From: a virus
Length of the DNA: 36,600 nucleotides
Reading direction: 5' to 3' (one strand)
Virus record (IMG/VR): IMGVR_UViG_3300020553_000016
Span: 1-36,600 of that record
Program-made: the position numbers and the translations under genes
The notes under the pieces: model-generated
What the model was told of the DNA's origin: nothing
The model's database searches: none
Seen by the model: only the letters and a program-made list of their open reading frames with translations
Shown here: positions 1 to 5,769 of the stretch, piece by piece
How positions within the stretch are numbered: position 1 is the first letter of the stretch
How the letters are laid out: every line of letters starts with the position of its first letter

Positions 1-75
1 ATTGTAAAATATCACTGATACAGATAGTAATACAATCATAATAAGTGTTACAGAAACCTTATCTATTGTTTTCAT
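1..75 (-). CDS. small membrane protein, N-terminal fragment (cut by window edge)
   Basis: An ATG at 75 on the minus strand opens a frame that runs off the left edge without a stop, giving 25 residues. The start reads MKTIDKVSVTLIM and continues as an uninterrupted hydrophobic stretch (residues about 7-23), as in a single transmembrane segment or signal anchor. It lies 10 nt downstream of the stop of the DUF4313-like gene, so it is probably in the same minus-strand operon. Function cannot be read from the fragment. The spacing and the AT-rich leader favour a real gene, but with 25 codons visible this is tentative. Confidence 0.45.
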   Translation of the reverse strand, partial: MKTIDKVSVTLIMIVLLSVSVIFYN

Positions 76-84
76 ATAATGTTT

Positions 85-615
85 TTAGAATGATTCAATC
101 ATAGGTAATAAGGTTAATGCCTGCTCATATGAGTCAGCCCAAATCTTGTAGTCTTTAATGATCCACATAGATTTACCAGTCTGTGTATTAATCTCATCTG
201 GTGGAGGTGCCATTTTATTATCAGACATTGTAAACCCTGCACTGTCATACTCAGGTTCTTCATCTAATGAATATACACTAGGAGTTAAACCCCACTCTGA
301 TTCAGGATTAAGAACACAAACTTGTACGTCTACATAACCACTCTTTACCCAATTGTTAGTTGGCGTAACTATATTATGTTTAGCTAAAAAGTTTGTAATG
401 CCCTCATTCTCAGAATAGTCTTTGATTAGCACTTCATTGTCTTCTAATAGTACATTAGGAATGTTTACACTTGCAGTCATGTAAGGTGTATATCCATGTT
501 CTGGATCTATTTCCAGTAATTCAATAGCCGGACGTCCGTTATTATACTGACGTATATTCACTGTTACTGGAATATCTTCACAAGTAAAGGGACTAGTTAA
601 CGTAAATTGTTTCAT
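85..615 (-). CDS. DUF4313-like accessory protein
   Basis: A 176-residue, acidic, soluble-looking protein with no signal peptide or membrane segment. The pattern NGRPAIELLEIDPEHGYTP (about residues 26-44), then SVNIPNVLLEDNEVLIKDYS and a following ENEG, matches my memory of the DUF4313 family of Bacteroidetes mobile elements and phages (NGR-AI-L, SVNLP, IKDYSENEG). That family has no established activity that I know. The C-terminal half (about 100-176) looks unrelated to this motif block and may be a separate domain. It is co-directional with the 625-996 gene, 9 nt downstream of that gene's stop. Both proteins carry an HGYTP motif, possibly a shared structural element. The assignment rests on motif recall only. 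Confidence 0.7.
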   Translation of the reverse strand: MKQFTLTSPFTCEDIPVTVNIRQYNNGRPAIELLEIDPEHGYTPYMTASVNIPNVLLEDNEVLIKDYSENEGITNFLAKHNIVTPTNNWVKSGYVDVQVCVLNPESEWGLTPSVYSLDEEPEYDSAGFTMSDNKMAPPPDEINTQTGKSMWIIKDYKIWADSYEQALTLLPMIESF

Positions 616-624
616 GTTAAATGA

Positions 625-996
625 TTAAAGGATTTGAATAAATATATTTTGTGGATAGGTGTTATTAAACAGATACAATACAACAGGACATAACCATAAA
701 TTATGATCGTTGTCTTTAACTGTATACCATGCACCTGAATCTAGTTCTGCTTCGTCTAAAAGTTCAGGTGTATAACCATGATTTGAAGATCTAATAAGCT
801 CTACATCATGATCTACAAACTCCTCGTCTGTAAATTTTAGGGTGATTGATGTCTCACCTTGGGCTAATGTAGATAAAAAAGTATCTGCACCTGCTACCAT
901 TTCAAGATTGGACTTAGTGCCCACTCCTGATTCAATGTATTCTGGTAAATCTATATACCAGCGTCCATCTTCTTCTTGATAAAAGTTCTTTACCAT
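625..996 (-). CDS. hypothetical protein (DUF6717-like, tentative)
   Basis: A 123-residue acidic protein beginning MVKNFYQEEDGRWYIDLPEY. The features FY-E-DGRWYIDLPE, then LEMVAGADTFL (about 32-42) and a C-terminal VVLYLFNNTYPQNIFIQIL resemble a small family of Bacteroidetes/phage proteins that I remember as DUF6717; the name is uncertain. No catalytic motif is visible. The start is preceded by an A-rich leader reading TTAAACAAAC on the minus strand, the same type found before plus-strand genes in this window. A hairpin terminator at 1025-1050 separates it from the 54-aa gene upstream, so it may have its own promoter. Together with the 85-615 gene it forms a two-gene unit. Confidence 0.65.
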   Translation of the reverse strand: MVKNFYQEEDGRWYIDLPEYIESGVGTKSNLEMVAGADTFLSTLAQGETSITLKFTDEEFVDHDVELIRSSNHGYTPELLDEAELDSGAWYTVKDNDHNLWLCPVVLYLFNNTYPQNIFIQIL

Positions 997-1012
997 ATAG
1001 TTTGTTTAATTG

Positions 1013-1050
1013 TAATAAAAGTAGAGCTCCCACGTAGAAACGCAGGAGCT
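1013..1050 (-). terminator. intrinsic terminator of the 54-aa gene
   Basis: On the minus strand AGCTCC and GGAGCT (plus coordinates 1045-1050 and 1025-1030) form a 6-bp stem with further pairing inside. After CTAC it is followed by TTTTATT (1020-1014). It lies 19 nt beyond the stop of the 1069-1233 gene and before the start of the 625-996 gene. Confidence 0.55.
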
Positions 1051-1068
1051 TAATTGCCTTATGAAAAT

Positions 1069-1233
1069 CTAAAACGTTTGTGGTCCTTTCTTAGCTCTAC
1101 GGAAGTTAAATTCCACTATAAAGCATAGAAATGCTACATACAAATCTGGTTTGTCATAGCTAATACCAAATAATACTGTGTTAGGGATGAATTTTAGGGT
1201 AATTATCTTACCTCTAATTAGAGTTTTTTCCAT
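1069..1233 (-). CDS. hypothetical small protein, 54 aa
   Basis: An ATG at 1233 opens a 54-codon frame beginning MEKTLIRGKIITLKFIPN and ending with TAG at 1069-1071. The product is basic at both ends (RRAKKGPQTF at the C terminus) with a hydrophobic middle containing LYVAFLCFIVEF (about residues 31-42), which could be one short membrane segment or a buried strand. The AT-rich leader, a terminator directly after the stop and position within a same-strand gene series support a real gene. No family is recognised. Confidence 0.5.
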   Translation of the reverse strand: MEKTLIRGKIITLKFIPNTVLFGISYDKPDLYVAFLCFIVEFNFRRAKKGPQTF

Positions 1234-1269
1234 GTGGATTGTTATTTGATTAATAAATAATTTTGTTTA

Positions 1270-1386
1270 TTATCTAATCACCAAGTTACATTTATAGTTC
1301 TTTGGTGGACGTTGAGGGCTGTACGCTCTACAACTAGTTGCTATTACAGCAACAAGGGTAATGATAACTAATAATTGACTTTTCAC
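1270..1386 (-). CDS. putative tiny lipoprotein, 38 aa, GTG start
   Basis: The minus-strand frame starts with GTG at 1386 and stops with TAA at 1270-1272. The start (V/M)KSQLLVIITLVAVIATSC is a textbook lipoprotein signal: a Lys, 13-14 hydrophobic residues and a lipobox-like IATSC, with Cys19 as the lipidation site. The mature part would be only about 20 residues and is basic and Pro-rich (RAYSPQRPPKNYK). The sequence element TTTATTCACGC lies 15 nt before the GTG, and the same element stands at similar distance before the genes starting at 2552 and 2905, which supports this start. Phages use small lipoproteins for superinfection exclusion or as spanin outer-membrane subunits (Rz1). Either is possible here, but no Rz-like partner is next to it. 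Reality of the gene: moderate. Confidence 0.45.
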   Translation of the reverse strand: MKSQLLVIITLVAVIATSCRAYSPQRPPKNYKCNLVIR

Positions 1387-1408
1387 TATATAAGTTTTAA
1401 GCGTGAAT

Positions 1409-2230
1409 AAAAAAAATTGAGGCTGAGTGTTGACCGTCAATATATCATCGTTTTCACAGGATTACCCCTGCTTATACACACTATAGATTACTCCATAGTA
1501 GATGATAGTACCAGTGTTTAACTTCACTCCTGAAGGATCTCTCTCTAGACTACATAGATATTAATTTCTACCAAGCGGACTGGATGGTCCTTAGCTACAT
1601 CCCTGCAACTACTTAGATATACTTTTGCCATCTCACAGTTTTCCTTACGGTACTAGCTGTGCTGTCATATTTCATACAGATAAGGTACTTTGACCTAGAG
1701 AACTAACAGACTTTTGTTAAATTAATTAGTTTAATTTTACAATAGCATAATCCAGGACGTGCCATTAGATTGCAGCTCACTCCCTTTTGAGGAATGCGTA
1801 CTACAACGCCCCAGTGTAGATTACCAGTCTACGATGTATTAAGATGCTTTAAGCCACACCTTGCTACATTGAGTAACGCAGTTATTCTTTTGGTAAAGAA
1901 CTCCCACATGCACCCCACAGGTGTTCCTATTGTGATTTCTCACTCAACAGTGTATGCTAACACTGTAATTGCTCAGAGATTTCCCCATTGCAATTGTTGC
2001 CCGCTTGCTTACTTGGCCAGCCTAACGCTGTAGATGTACGCTTGTTTACGCACACCTTATATACCTGTCACCAGGTTTATCCTAAAGACCATAAGCGGCC
2101 TAATCTCCAAAGGAGAATATCATAAGGTGAACCAGACCCATTACAGGCCCAGTTCACCACTAAAATTGTAAATATGCAGATTTTGTGCCTCAACCTACAA
2201 AGCCTCTATTCAGTGAAGTAGAATAGATAA
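1409..2230 (-). ncRNA. large structured non-coding RNA (~800 nt), ornate-RNA type, class undetermined
   Basis: About 800 nt without a plausible gene, more GC-rich than its surroundings and dense in hairpins. Read as minus-strand RNA, TTGAGGC (2193-2187) pairs with GCCTCAA (1423-1417), extendable to about 10 bp with G-U pairs. Eight U's follow directly (1416-1409), so the molecule closes on itself and ends like an intrinsic terminator. Internal helices in plus coordinates: 2126-2132/2152-2158, extended inside by two G-U pairs only possible in the minus transcript; 2063-2067/2072-2076 capped by a GUGA (GNRA) tetraloop on the minus strand; 1967-1972/1990-1995; 1947-1953/1960-1966; 1634-1638/1657-1661; 1582-1586/1598-1602; 1522-1526/1531-1535; 1457-1460/1467-1470. 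A 5' hairpin may start near 2227. Size, phage context and ornateness recall GOLLD and ROOL RNAs, which occur in phages; membership is not shown. Confidence 0.7.
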
Positions 2231-2246
2231 ACCCCTATTAATATTG

Positions 2247-2552
2247 TTAAAATGCGTCTGATGTAAATAATTGCATTAGCTCTTCTCTTTCTACCTCAGT
2301 CATAGTGTTCATCTTACAATAGAATTCATCACCATCTATGTCGCCTTGCCAGCCAACATTCCAGTGTGAAGCATACTTCATATACTTACAACCATCTAAT
2401 TGAATAGTTGTAATGTTTGTACTACCTTCATCTTCAAAAGAAATAAACTCTTTGTTCTCTTTAACAAAGTGTTCATGAAACTCTGATATGTCAATCTCTT
2501 CTATGTCACGATTAAACATATCGTATCTAGCGTATAGCTCTGACTTTCTCAT
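2247..2552 (-). CDS. hypothetical acidic protein, 101 aa
   Basis: A 101-residue acidic protein (MRKSELYARYDMFNRDIEEI start) without signal peptide or membrane segment. A central Trp-rich patch HWNVGWQGDIDGDEFY (about residues 63-78) and a C-terminal helix with EVEREELMQLF are visible. No family recognised. Two copies of the GGGTGAATAA element (minus: TTATTCACCC) lie 19-41 nt upstream of its start. The large structured RNA begins about 20 nt after its stop, so the gene and the RNA could be co-transcribed with the RNA released by processing. Confidence 0.6.
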   Translation of the reverse strand: MRKSELYARYDMFNRDIEEIDISEFHEHFVKENKEFISFEDEGSTNITTIQLDGCKYMKYASHWNVGWQGDIDGDEFYCKMNTMTEVEREELMQLFTSDAF

Positions 2553-2570
2553 AATGATTTAATTTAATGT

Positions 2571-2593
2571 GGGTGAATAAGGTGGGTGAATAA
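2571..2593 (-). promoter_or_regulatory. tandem TTATTCACCC element upstream of start codon
   Basis: GGGTGAATAA occurs twice in tandem (2571-2580 and 2584-2593). It is also found at 2923-2932 (before the 2905 start) and as GCGTGAATAA at 1401-1410 (before the 1386 GTG). On the minus strand each reads TTATTCAC(C/G)C and sits roughly 15-40 nt before a start codon. It could be a -10-like box, an operator or a translation-leader element; the sequence alone does not decide. Confidence 0.35.
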
Positions 2594-2687
2594 AAGTTTA
2601 TGACAGCTCACCAGTGAGCTCTCCTTAACATAGTAGATAAAGAGCTATTCTCTATCTACTATATTATAGGGTTCAAAAATGAGCTGT
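2594..2687 (-). promoter_or_regulatory. intergenic hairpins with two exclusive folds (attenuator/terminator-like)
   Basis: In the minus transcript downstream of the 2687-2905 gene, a perfect 10-bp hairpin (2630-2639/2653-2662) is followed by a 7-bp hairpin (AGCTCAC 2605-2611 with GTGAGCT 2614-2620) and then CTTTTATT, a weak U-tract. The same 3' arm can pair instead with the segment at the stop codon: ACAGCTC 2603-2609 with GAGCTGT 2681-2687. The two pairings exclude each other, as in attenuators. It may simply be a terminator with an alternative fold. Confidence 0.45.
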
Positions 2688-2905
2688 TAAAACACTTTGT
2701 CAAAATAATCCTGCTTGGATATGTAATACTCACGAGCTGGGAAGATGGCTAACCACCAACCTAAGAACATAGCATAAACCATAAACCAATTGTGGTTTGT
2801 TATAATCTCACTGTAAGGAGTAAAGAACACACCTATAAGAGATAGTAACAAGAAGAACAGTACGAATGAAACCAAGTAGGTTCCAATTAAGATGATAGAC
2901 TTCAT
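2687..2905 (-). CDS. small inner-membrane protein, two transmembrane segments
   Basis: A 72-residue protein with two hydrophobic segments: about residues 4-28 (ILIGTYLVSFVLFFLLLSLI region) and about 40-56 (WFMVYAMFLGWWLAIFP). They are joined by a short polar loop, with a charged C-terminal tail (REYYISKQDYFDKVF). The topology could be that of a small phage membrane protein such as a holin or exclusion protein, but no endolysin is adjacent and the family is not recognised. The leader has the TTATTCACCC element 18 nt upstream of the ATG. Its 3' end feeds directly into the attenuator-like spacer. Confidence 0.6.
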   Translation of the reverse strand: MKSIILIGTYLVSFVLFFLLLSLIGVFFTPYSEIITNHNWFMVYAMFLGWWLAIFPAREYYISKQDYFDKVF

Positions 2906-2956
2906 GTGAATAGAAGTTTAAAGGGTGAATAAACAAGTTATAGCTATCTTATCCGT

Positions 2957-3087
2957 CTGACTAGGTCAGTTATTAGGCTCTAAGAGTTAGATGAAAGAAA
3001 GCTAGGAAGTGGTTCTACCACTCTTACACTCACACATAAGTGAATGTAAATCAACGTTTTATTTAACACGGGTAACGTAGAACCGTG
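2957..3087 (-). ncRNA. structured intergenic RNA with bistable pairing
   Basis: The 190-nt gap between the genes at 2905 and 3096 has no credible ORF but carries perfect hairpins: 2957-2961/2965-2969, 3008-3013/3017-3022, 3026-3033/3040-3047 (with a G-U pair on the minus strand) and 3067-3071/3083-3087. GGTTCTAC (3011-3018) is also fully complementary to GTAGAACC (3077-3084). Forming that long-range helix encloses the 3026-3047 hairpin and breaks its two neighbours. It could be an independent small RNA, a 5' UTR regulator of the 2905 gene, or a 3' UTR of the gene upstream. Confidence 0.45.
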
Positions 3088-3095
3088 GACGTGAG

Positions 3096-3188
3096 TTACG
3101 CTTGGCGTATATCAGCAGCCACTGTTGCAGCTTCTATCATAGAAGATACAATAGTGATTGTTCCGTCTAGGAGAACGAGTGCAATCAT
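3096..3188 (-). CDS. possible 30-aa hydrophobic peptide
   Basis: An ATG at 3188 opens a short frame (MIALVLLDGTITIVSSMIEA start, stop TAA at 3096-3098). It lies downstream of an A/C-rich leader reading AACAAACCCACACACTAACAAC, split here as AACAAACCCACA and CACTAACAAC, which resembles the leaders of other genes in the window. The longer reading from a GTG at 3314 is rejected because it would translate the terminator T-tract. The peptide is mostly hydrophobic and could be a small membrane peptide. Very short, so low confidence. Confidence 0.25.
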   Translation of the reverse strand: MIALVLLDGTITIVSSMIEAATVAADIRQA

Positions 3189-3264
3189 GTTGTTAGTGTG
3201 TGGGTTTGTTAATATGTTAATAGATATAATAAACTGATATGCGTACTGACTGAACTGATAAACT

Positions 3265-3307
3265 AAAAAAAAGTAAAAAAAGGCATACGAGGTTTTTCCC
3301 CGTATGC
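3265..3307 (-). terminator. strong intrinsic terminator of the 3316-3603 gene
   Basis: GGCATACG (3281-3288) and CGTATGCC (3300-3307) form a perfect 8-bp stem that extends by GG/CC inside. On the minus strand it is followed by TTTTTTTACTTTTTTTT (3280-3264). It lies 9 nt after the stop of the 3316-3603 gene and ends that transcript. Confidence 0.85.
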
Positions 3308-3315
3308 CTTGCACG

Positions 3316-3603
3316 TTATTTAACGTGTAGCCATTTCAGCATAAGCTTCACAACCTCGCCCGAAGTAGTGTCGACTGTATCATATGGACGCTCCTCAATA
3401 CGGAAGTTGTCCAATTCAAGTTCGTCTACTGTACCCACCTTAGTAGGTTTGCTCAAAGCTATGAAGTATGTGAGTTGACCACTTACCTTAGTTTGACCGA
3501 GCACGCTCACTTCCTTACCTTCTGTTTTCAGAGTGTGAATGTAGTTACCATTCTTAGAAGCTTGTGTAGAACATTTGCTGACTGTTACTTTAATCTTTCC
3601 CAT
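3316..3603 (-). CDS. small basic protein, possibly OB-fold/nucleic-acid binding
   Basis: A 95-residue protein starting MGKIKVTVSKCSTQASKNGN. It alternates short hydrophobic strands and polar turns (KIKVTVSKC, YIHTLKTEGKEVSVLGQTKV, LTYFIALSK, DNFRIEERPYD) and ends LMLKWLHVK. An all-beta, OB-like fold is plausible, and similar small proteins accompany replication genes in crAss-like phages as I remember them, but no defining motif is visible. It is the first gene of the minus-strand block, facing the divergent region, and has its own strong terminator directly after its stop, so it is probably made as a monocistronic, abundant transcript. Confidence 0.6.
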   Translation of the reverse strand: MGKIKVTVSKCSTQASKNGNYIHTLKTEGKEVSVLGQTKVSGQLTYFIALSKPTKVGTVDELELDNFRIEERPYDTVDTTSGEVVKLMLKWLHVK

Positions 3604-3639
3604 TTTTAATGTTTTTTAGAGTTTAATAAAAAAAAAGAA

Positions 3640-3795
3640 CTGCTGTTGCAAAGTACCGGGGTACCCGCAACGCCACGACTGAGTCGGGGTCAACAAACTA
3701 ATACCCCTCTAGATTCTCTAACATCCTAAATCCGTATAGGAAAGCCTAGGGGGTTGCTATTAGGTTATTAACAAGTGGGGGATAACTTGTTATTG
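3640..3795. other. GC-rich hairpin island in the divergent intergenic region
   Basis: No gene lies between 3603 (minus start) and 3877 (plus start). Instead there are nested hairpins: 3645-3649/3667-3671 enclosing GTAC/GTAC; CGAC-TGA-GTCG near 3676-3686; a long stem 3698-3712/3746-3763 (CTAATA/TATTAG, CCCC/GGGG, CTAG/CTAG) with an inner 3725-3728/3737-3740 stem; and an 8-bp palindrome TAACAAGT/ACTTGTTA (3769-3776/3785-3792). Such a cluster between divergent operons may be a regulator binding region, a structured 5' UTR for the 3603 gene, or a replication origin. The strand is undecided. Confidence 0.5.
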
Positions 3796-3842
3796 TATTG
3801 GTATATAAAAAATATTAAATTTGCTAAGTTTAAACTTATTAG

Positions 3843-3876
3843 GTATATTATAGTATAGACCAAACTAAAAAATCAA
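3843..3876 (+). promoter_or_regulatory. candidate promoter core and leader of the plus-strand operon
   Basis: GTATATTAT at 3843-3851, followed by AGTATAG, lies 34 nt before the first plus-strand ATG. The same nonamer occurs at 13891-13899 and 20664-20672, in the two other long AT-rich gaps before plus-strand genes. The leader then reads ACCAAACTAAAAAATCAA. In AT-rich DNA a nonamer can recur by chance, and a copy also lies inside a fibre gene (24062). Confidence 0.35.
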
Positions 3877-4173
3877 ATGATACACACGTGCAACATTCAC
3901 TGCCACACGCTAGAAGTAGAGAAGGCAGAATTGATGGGACTAGAGGATAAAGGGAGATGGATGCCATTTGCATTCCATATAGATATTGTGATAGCTTGTA
4001 AACTCACCTCTGATGAGGAAGATTCTTTGGTTAATGGCTGCACTACAATTTTTACAGAGCCAGGTGATACATATATTATAGATACTCCATACGAGCAGTT
4101 TATGCCAATATTTAAAACCTATTATGATGACGAACTAGATGCTACGCAAGCAAATGGTGATATAGAATTATAA
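3877..4173 (+). CDS. hypothetical acidic protein, 98 aa
   Basis: First gene of the plus-strand operon; 98 residues, acidic, soluble. It contains Cys/His near the N terminus (CNIHCH, residues 5-10) and a hydrophobic central segment FAFHIDIVIACKLTSDEED. The CxxHCH cluster could bind a metal, but the second half of a metal site is not obvious. No family recognised. It follows the candidate promoter at 3843 and precedes the 4194 gene by 20 nt, whose leader contains AAACAAACCAAATT. Confidence 0.65.
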   Translation: MIHTCNIHCHTLEVEKAELMGLEDKGRWMPFAFHIDIVIACKLTSDEEDSLVNGCTTIFTEPGDTYIIDTPYEQFMPIFKTYYDDELDATQANGDIEL

Positions 4174-4193
4174 ACAATTAAACAAACCAAATT

Positions 4194-4571
4194 ATGTCAG
4201 AAGAAACACAAAAAGTGAACGAAGAACAAAAAGCTCCTACTAAAGATCAAGTGATGGAGTTCTTAAAAGAGCAGATTGATGTAAAGAAGCTACAACTTGA
4301 GCTTCAGCAGCTTAACACTGGACTTGCTACAAACAGAGCAGAAGAGTTAAAAGCATTAAGCTTTATTGCTCAATTGACTAACCCAAGACAAGAGGGAGGA
4401 TCTCCATACCAAGGTGCACCAGACGGTACGCCTCATAAGATTACACAAGAAGATCTTGATAATAATCCAGAGCTTGTAGAAGCAGGTGTAGAGGTGGGGG
4501 ATGATGTTATTATTCCTAACCAAGAAGGTCCACAAGAAGAAGCACCAAGTAAAAAGTTAAAAAAGAACTAG
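4194..4571 (+). CDS. hypothetical helical protein, 125 aa
   Basis: A 125-residue, highly charged protein. Residues about 18-58 (VMEFLKEQIDVKKLQLELQQ and onward) are predicted by eye to be one long amphipathic helix or coiled coil. The C-terminal half is low-complexity, acidic and Pro/Gly-rich, ending in a Lys cluster (KKLKKN). Such composition is typical of small structural or scaffolding-type phage proteins, but nothing identifies the role. The stop TAG is 1 nt from the ATG of the acetyltransferase gene, so the two are translationally coupled. Confidence 0.7.
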   Translation: MSEETQKVNEEQKAPTKDQVMEFLKEQIDVKKLQLELQQLNTGLATNRAEELKALSFIAQLTNPRQEGGSPYQGAPDGTPHKITQEDLDNNPELVEAGVEVGDDVIIPNQEGPQEEAPSKKLKKN

Positions 4572-4572
4572 A

Positions 4573-5019
4573 ATGGGTTCATCATATTCTATTCTTTATA
4601 GGTTAAAAGACTATAAAGAATGTCTACCCTTTGAACGTGAGCATCCTAAAGAACTACGTTGGGATGATAAGTATAAAATCTTTATGCTTACACAAAAGGA
4701 GAAATGTCAAGGAATATGGATGAAGGACGGTAAGAGTGGTTTAATAGCTGAGGCTATTGTAACATGGCAGAGTGATAATGTATTGCATATTGATAGCTTC
4801 ACCGTTTTGCCTTCCCATAGAGGACAGGGATTAGGATATAAGCTTGTACAAGCTGTAATAGATTGGGCTCAAGAAATGGACTACGCACATTTAACAGGAG
4901 AAGCTAGAATAGGAGCATCGTGGCACATTTTTGCAAACATGAGTGCTGCCCCGGTGCTCTTATATAAAAACTGGAATGACACTGGAGAAGATTACATGAG
5001 TTTTAAAATAGAATTATAA
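4573..5019 (+). CDS. GNAT-family N-acetyltransferase
   Basis: A 148-residue protein of normal GNAT length. The acetyl-CoA-binding motif A is clear: IDSFTVLPSHRGQGLGYKLV (residues 73-92), with R83-G84-Q85-G86-L87-G88 forming the pyrophosphate loop, preceded by a beta-4-type strand. The family transfers an acetyl group from acetyl-CoA to an amine of a small molecule or protein; the substrate here is unknown. It is embedded in a tight operon (stop overlaps the next ATG as TAATG), upstream of packaging genes. It may modify a host or virion protein; that is inference. N-terminal about 50 residues show no extra domain. Confidence 0.85.
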   Translation: MGSSYSILYRLKDYKECLPFEREHPKELRWDDKYKIFMLTQKEKCQGIWMKDGKSGLIAEAIVTWQSDNVLHIDSFTVLPSHRGQGLGYKLVQAVIDWAQEMDYAHLTGEARIGASWHIFANMSAAPVLLYKNWNDTGEDYMSFKIEL

Positions 5020-5390
5020 TGGCAATAGTAAACCAAGTAGATAAGCGAGTGAAGATGAGTGGCTGGCAGATAGTTAAATATCAAATTTTAACTCACTGCT
5101 ACTTATACAACATTCAAGTGAGTGAGTCTGATTTAGACTGTCTCACCCTTCTTGCAATAGAAGGAGATCAAGAACTTACAAGTTTTTGTAATAAAGCTCA
5201 TGATAAGCAAATATTCTCTAGTACCCAGTCGGTACGCAACTGCCTCACTAAGTCTGAAAAGAAAGGCTTAATTAAAAAAGAAGGAAAGAATAAGAAAAAG
5301 ATATTTATTAATCCAGAACTAAAGGTACATTCTACTGGTAATATTTTGTTAGACTTTAAATTCTTAAGCATTGCATCCACGGAAAGCTAA
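5019..5390 (+). CDS. winged-helix-like DNA-binding protein
   Basis: A 123-residue basic protein that overlaps the previous stop by one base. Residues about 53-95 (LTSFCNKAHDKQIFSSTQSV, then RNCLTKSEKKGLIKKEGKNK) look like a helix-turn-helix with recognition helix (SSTQSVRNCLTKSEKKGLI) followed by a Lys-rich beta wing (KKEGKNKKKIFI). This matches the winged-helix layout of small phage regulators or replication factors. The strongly basic wing supports nucleic-acid binding. It may act with the IHF-like protein encoded next; no precise family assigned. Confidence 0.65.
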   Translation: MAIVNQVDKRVKMSGWQIVKYQILTHCYLYNIQVSESDLDCLTLLAIEGDQELTSFCNKAHDKQIFSSTQSVRNCLTKSEKKGLIKKEGKNKKKIFINPELKVHSTGNILLDFKFLSIASTES

Positions 5391-5769
5391 AGAGCTATAT
5401 TCAGAAGTGGCAAAAGAAGCCAATCTATCTGAAGAAACTATAAACAATATAGTAGGTTTTTATTGGAGAGAGGTGAGAAAGAATCTATCTTCATTAAAGC
5501 ATTCTAGAGTGCATATTACAAATCTTGGTGATTTTGTAACAAAGCATTGGAAGATAGATAGTAAGATTGAGATGCTTGAAAAGTTTGAAGAGAACAACAG
5601 GCAAAAAGGTTTACAGCAAATGACTGCTAGATTTAAAACAGCAGAAACATTGTTTGACCTGAAAATACTAAAGGATATTATTACAGAAGAAAAGCAAAGA
5701 GCTGACTTTATTAAAATGCATAAATCTCATGAGTCTAAAAGAAAACATAATAAAAATATGGAAGAGTAA
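5371..5769 (+). CDS. IHF/HU-like DNA-bending protein (TTG start)
   Basis: A 132-residue protein with an HU/IHF layout. Two N-terminal helices (ELYSEVAKEANLSEETINNI; VGFYWREVRKNLSSL) are followed by the signature beta turn VHITNLGDFVTKHW (about residues 47-60), equivalent to the I-x-x-x-G-x-F motif of HU. The C-terminal 40 residues form a Lys-rich helical tail. IHF-like proteins are regularly found upstream of terminase in crAss-like phages. A TAA at 5365-5367 blocks any upstream start and the next ATG would remove the fold, so TTG at 5371 is the only good start. The gene overlaps the previous one by 20 nt and the next by 41 nt. It probably bends viral DNA for packaging or transcription; the partner is unknown. 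Confidence 0.8.
   Translation: MHPRKAKELYSEVAKEANLSEETINNIVGFYWREVRKNLSSLKHSRVHITNLGDFVTKHWKIDSKIEMLEKFEENNRQKGLQQMTARFKTAETLFDLKILKDIITEEKQRADFIKMHKSHESKRKHNKNMEE

Noticed and set aside
1794-2033. 79-aa plus-strand ORF
   Set aside because: It lies opposite the structured RNA, is isolated on the wrong strand, has no leader, and its composition reflects RNA structure rather than protein.
1409-2230. rRNA or tmRNA fragment
   Set aside because: No conserved rRNA blocks, tRNA-like ends or tag reading frame were found; the end-to-end helix and U-tract indicate a self-contained other RNA.
1409-2230. Firm assignment to GOLLD or ROOL
   Set aside because: Size and context fit, but I cannot recall or test the consensus positions, so the class is left open.
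3096-3314. 72-aa minus-strand ORF from a GTG at 3314
   Set aside because: It translates through a perfect terminator hairpin and its T-tract (giving FFYFF). Only the part from ATG 3188 has a credible leader.
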